A stretch of 64,000 nt of DNA from Oceanimonas sp052119705 (GTDB taxonomy: Bacteria > Pseudomonadota > Gammaproteobacteria > Enterobacterales > Aeromonadaceae), in contig NZ_JBGQOP010000001.1 in assembly GCF_052119705.1 (NCBI RefSeq), forward strand, positions 1 to 64,000, read 5' to 3'. Numbering within the stretch: the first letter of the stretch is position 1; every line of letters begins with the position of its first letter. Positions 62,050 through 64,000 of this stretch are shown piece after piece. The translations under genes and the position numbers were made by a program. The notes under the pieces were generated by a model, which searched no databases, was not told the origin of the DNA, and saw only the letters and a program-made list of their open reading frames with translations.

Positions 62050-62855
62050 ATCGTCAGCAGCTGGCAGCGAGGGGGCACTGGCGGCGGTTGCCGATAATCC
62101 AAAGTGCTAAATTACGCTGGGGATTAACCTTAGGCCTAGCGGCTTATTTGGTACTTGCCCTGTCAACGGTCGATGTAAATTGGGCCCGGGTTATTGAAGG
62201 TGCGAGTCGCGGCCTTCACTTTTTGGCGGCATTTACTCAACCGGACTTCGTCAGCCGCTCCAGCGACATTTACGAAGGTATTCTCGAGAGCTTGTCCATG
62301 ACCTTCACCGCCACTGTGATTGGCGTGGCACTGGCCGTGCCCATTGGGCTGGGCGCTGCGCGTAATATCTCACCTTGGCCGATTTACTATCTCTGCCGCA
62401 GTATTATTACGGTGTCACGCACCTTTCAAGAGATCATTATCGCGATTCTATTTGTGGTGATGTTCGGCTTTGGCCCTTTGGCGGGGATGTTAACGCTCGC
62501 CTTTGCCACCATTGGCTTTATAGCAAAACTGCTGGCTGAGGATATTGAAGATCTCGATTGGCACCAAGTGGAAGCGATACGCGCCACTGGGGCCAGCTGG
62601 TGGCAAACCATCAATCACGCAGTGCAGCCGCAAGTGATGCCGCGCTTAATTGGGCTCTCTATGTATCGCTTGGATATTAACTTTCGCGAATCTGCCATCA
62701 TCGGCATTGTGGGGGCGGGGGGCATTGGCGCTACCCTCAATACCTCCATCAGTCGTTATGAATACGATACCTCGGCCGCTATCTTACTGATCATCATTGC
62801 GTTTGTGCTGCTGTCTGAGTACGGCTCTAGCTATGTGCGTCGCTGGACCCAATGA
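62046..62855 (+). CDS. phnE: Phosphonate-type ABC transporter permease PhnE (first)
   Basis: Membrane subunit, 269 residues with about six membrane segments. The cytoplasmic EAA-type loop is VEAIRATGASWWQTINHAVQP, followed by GIVGAGGIGATLN. The ATG overlaps the phnC stop. A second phnE follows; paired permeases are usual in phnDCEE operons. Confidence 0.92.
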   Translation: MNRQQLAARGHWRRLPIIQSAKLRWGLTLGLAAYLVLALSTVDVNWARVIEGASRGLHFLAAFTQPDFVSRSSDIYEGILESLSMTFTATVIGVALAVPIGLGAARNISPWPIYYLCRSIITVSRTFQEIIIAILFVVMFGFGPLAGMLTLAFATIGFIAKLLAEDIEDLDWHQVEAIRATGASWWQTINHAVQPQVMPRLIGLSMYRLDINFRESAIIGIVGAGGIGATLNTSISRYEYDTSAAILLIIIAFVLLSEYGSSYVRRWTQ

Positions 62856-62868
62856 ATAGGATATCGTT

Positions 62869-63684
62869 ATGTTTGTAGATAACTCAAAGCAAAGTATACC
62901 GATTTGGCGCCTGCGCACTACTCGTGCTCAATGGCTGAATTATTTAGCTTGGCTGGCAGGAGCCTGTCTTTTTTTGCTGTGCTGGAAACAAATTTCTGAC
63001 AACACCATGTGGGTGTTTGTAGAGGATGCGGGTAAGCAAGGTGTTGATCTAGTTGGCCGTATGCTGCCACTCGAGTGGAGCTATGCACAGCATCTCTGGC
63101 AGCCTATGTGGGACACGCTTAATATCGCCACTCTAGGGACTGCGCTGGGGGTGGCGATGGCTTTTCCTGTGGCGTTTTTAGCCGCCCGCAATACCAGCCC
63201 CCATCCTTTAATTCGCAGTGTCGCCTTGGTTATTATTGTGGCCTCACGTTCTATCAACTCATTAATTTGGGCTATGCTGCTGGTGACCATTCTTGGGCCG
63301 GGTGTGTTGGCGGGCATTATTGCCATCGCCCTGCGCTCTATTGGTTTTGTTGGCAAACTGCTTTATGAAGCCATCGAAGAAATAAACCCAGCCCAGGTAG
63401 AGGCGATTAGTGCCACCGGAGCCAGCCGCGCGCAGGTCATGAGCTATGGTGTATTACCCCAAGTGATGCCAGCCTTTGCTGGGATCAGTGTTTATCGTTG
63501 GGACATCAACATCCGTGAATCTACCGTGCTGGGATTAGTGGGCGCTGGTGGCATTGGCCTACAACTTAATTCAGCTATCAATAGCCTAGCGTGGAATCAG
63601 GTTAGTGTGATTTTTGTGATAATACTGGCAACAGTACTGCTTTCAGAATGGCTCTCTGCTCGAATACGCCACGCCACTATTTAA
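62869..63684 (+). CDS. phnE: Phosphonate-type ABC transporter permease PhnE (second)
   Basis: Second membrane subunit, 271 residues, homologous to the preceding permease. The EAA-type loop is VEAISATGASRAQVMSYGVLP, then GLVGAGGIGLQLN. AGGA precedes the ATG, and 13 bases separate it from the first phnE. It would form a heterodimer with it. Confidence 0.92.
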   Translation: MFVDNSKQSIPIWRLRTTRAQWLNYLAWLAGACLFLLCWKQISDNTMWVFVEDAGKQGVDLVGRMLPLEWSYAQHLWQPMWDTLNIATLGTALGVAMAFPVAFLAARNTSPHPLIRSVALVIIVASRSINSLIWAMLLVTILGPGVLAGIIAIALRSIGFVGKLLYEAIEEINPAQVEAISATGASRAQVMSYGVLPQVMPAFAGISVYRWDINIRESTVLGLVGAGGIGLQLNSAINSLAWNQVSVIFVIILATVLLSEWLSARIRHATI

Positions 63685-63797
63685 GCTTCAAAGTAGCAAT
63701 CAACTAAATAATACCCCATGGCGACTATGGACTGATGGCAACTTTATCCTAAGGTTAAAGACTTCTTGGCCACTACAGGTTTGCGGGCACTATGGGG

Positions 63798-63818
63798 CGC
63801 ACTAAGTGCGAGTTTTTT
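63798..63818 (+). terminator. Possible terminator of phnDCEE
   Basis: CGCAC (63798-63802), TAA loop, GTGCG (63806-63810), followed by AGTTTTTT. A short stem but with a clear T-run. The rest of 63685-64000 shows no gene. Confidence 0.5.
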
Positions 63819-64000
63819 GAAGTGCCAGACGTGCCGGCGTTTGAATGCTGATTCTTTCTGTTAGCCAGCTACAAACCCTAGTGAGACTAGGAACTAAGCC
63901 CACAGTATCTATTAAATAAGAGTAAAAATACTGCCGCCTAAACGTCAATTCACTGCAATTAGAGCGAGTTAGATAAGTTCTGCGGAGGAGGGTGATCTGT

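Overview
The window is a chromosomal segment of a gammaproteobacterium. The gene order yheO-tusDCB-rpsL-rpsG-fusA-tuf, the thiBPQ and leuABCD/ilvIH operons, rlmA, yjgR and bfd fit that class. The protein sequences resemble the marine Aeromonadales (Oceanisphaera/Oceanimonas/Zobellella type). That finer placement is inference. Base composition is near 50% GC. No prophage, plasmid, CRISPR array, tRNA or rRNA gene was seen.

Layout. 0.4-6.4 kb: a PIN-PhoH ATPase, thiamine import (thiBPQ, minus strand), a PilZ protein, and a thioesterase gene broken by a frameshift, an octanucleotide repeat and a 278-bp inverted-repeat element. 6.5-14.3 kb: leucine and branched-chain synthesis, leuABCD (minus) with a leader peptide and attenuator, divergent from ilvIH, which has a nested stem-loop leader. 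14.5-21.4 kb: yheO-like regulator, ridA and tusDCB, then the str operon with two promoters and a leader hairpin. 21.6-24.7 kb: small genes, namely a TIGR01244 phosphatase-like protein, Fur-boxed bfd, methylglyoxal synthase, a SieB-like membrane protein and a HbpS/GlcG-like protein.

24.9-40.7 kb is a purine-catabolism island: RutR-like TetR regulator, xdhABC, guaD, a GntR/FCD regulator, uspA-sulP, an AzgA-type purine permease, hiuH, puuE, uraD and allA. Together these take guanine/xanthine to urate, and 5-hydroxyisourate to allantoate, and split ureidoglycolate. The urate-oxidising step and allantoicase are not in the window. A RutR-box-like site overlaps the xdhA promoter. A perfect 34-bp palindrome lies between hiuH and puuE, and its core recurs before the GntR gene.

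40.8-52.2 kb is a mixed set: AI-2E family permease, chemoreceptor, PhoD-like phosphatase, DUF2797 protein, UbiB-family kinase, a three-gene phospholipid cluster, an FMN reductase and a small secreted protein with three SNGTDGVD repeats. 52.9-64.0 kb: rhlE, rlmA, a GAF-PAS-LOV-GGDDF-EAL photoreceptor-type signalling protein, yjgR and a phnDCEE phosphonate-type importer.

The most distinctive noncoding feature is a set of unrelated small inverted-repeat (MITE-like) elements. One family has two near-identical inverted copies about 16 kb apart; another has two diverged copies. Heptamer and octamer tandem repeats also occur. I found no complete, clearly new multi-gene system. The best leads are the LOV-EAL protein, the secreted repeat protein, the two purine regulators with their operators, and the repeat elements.
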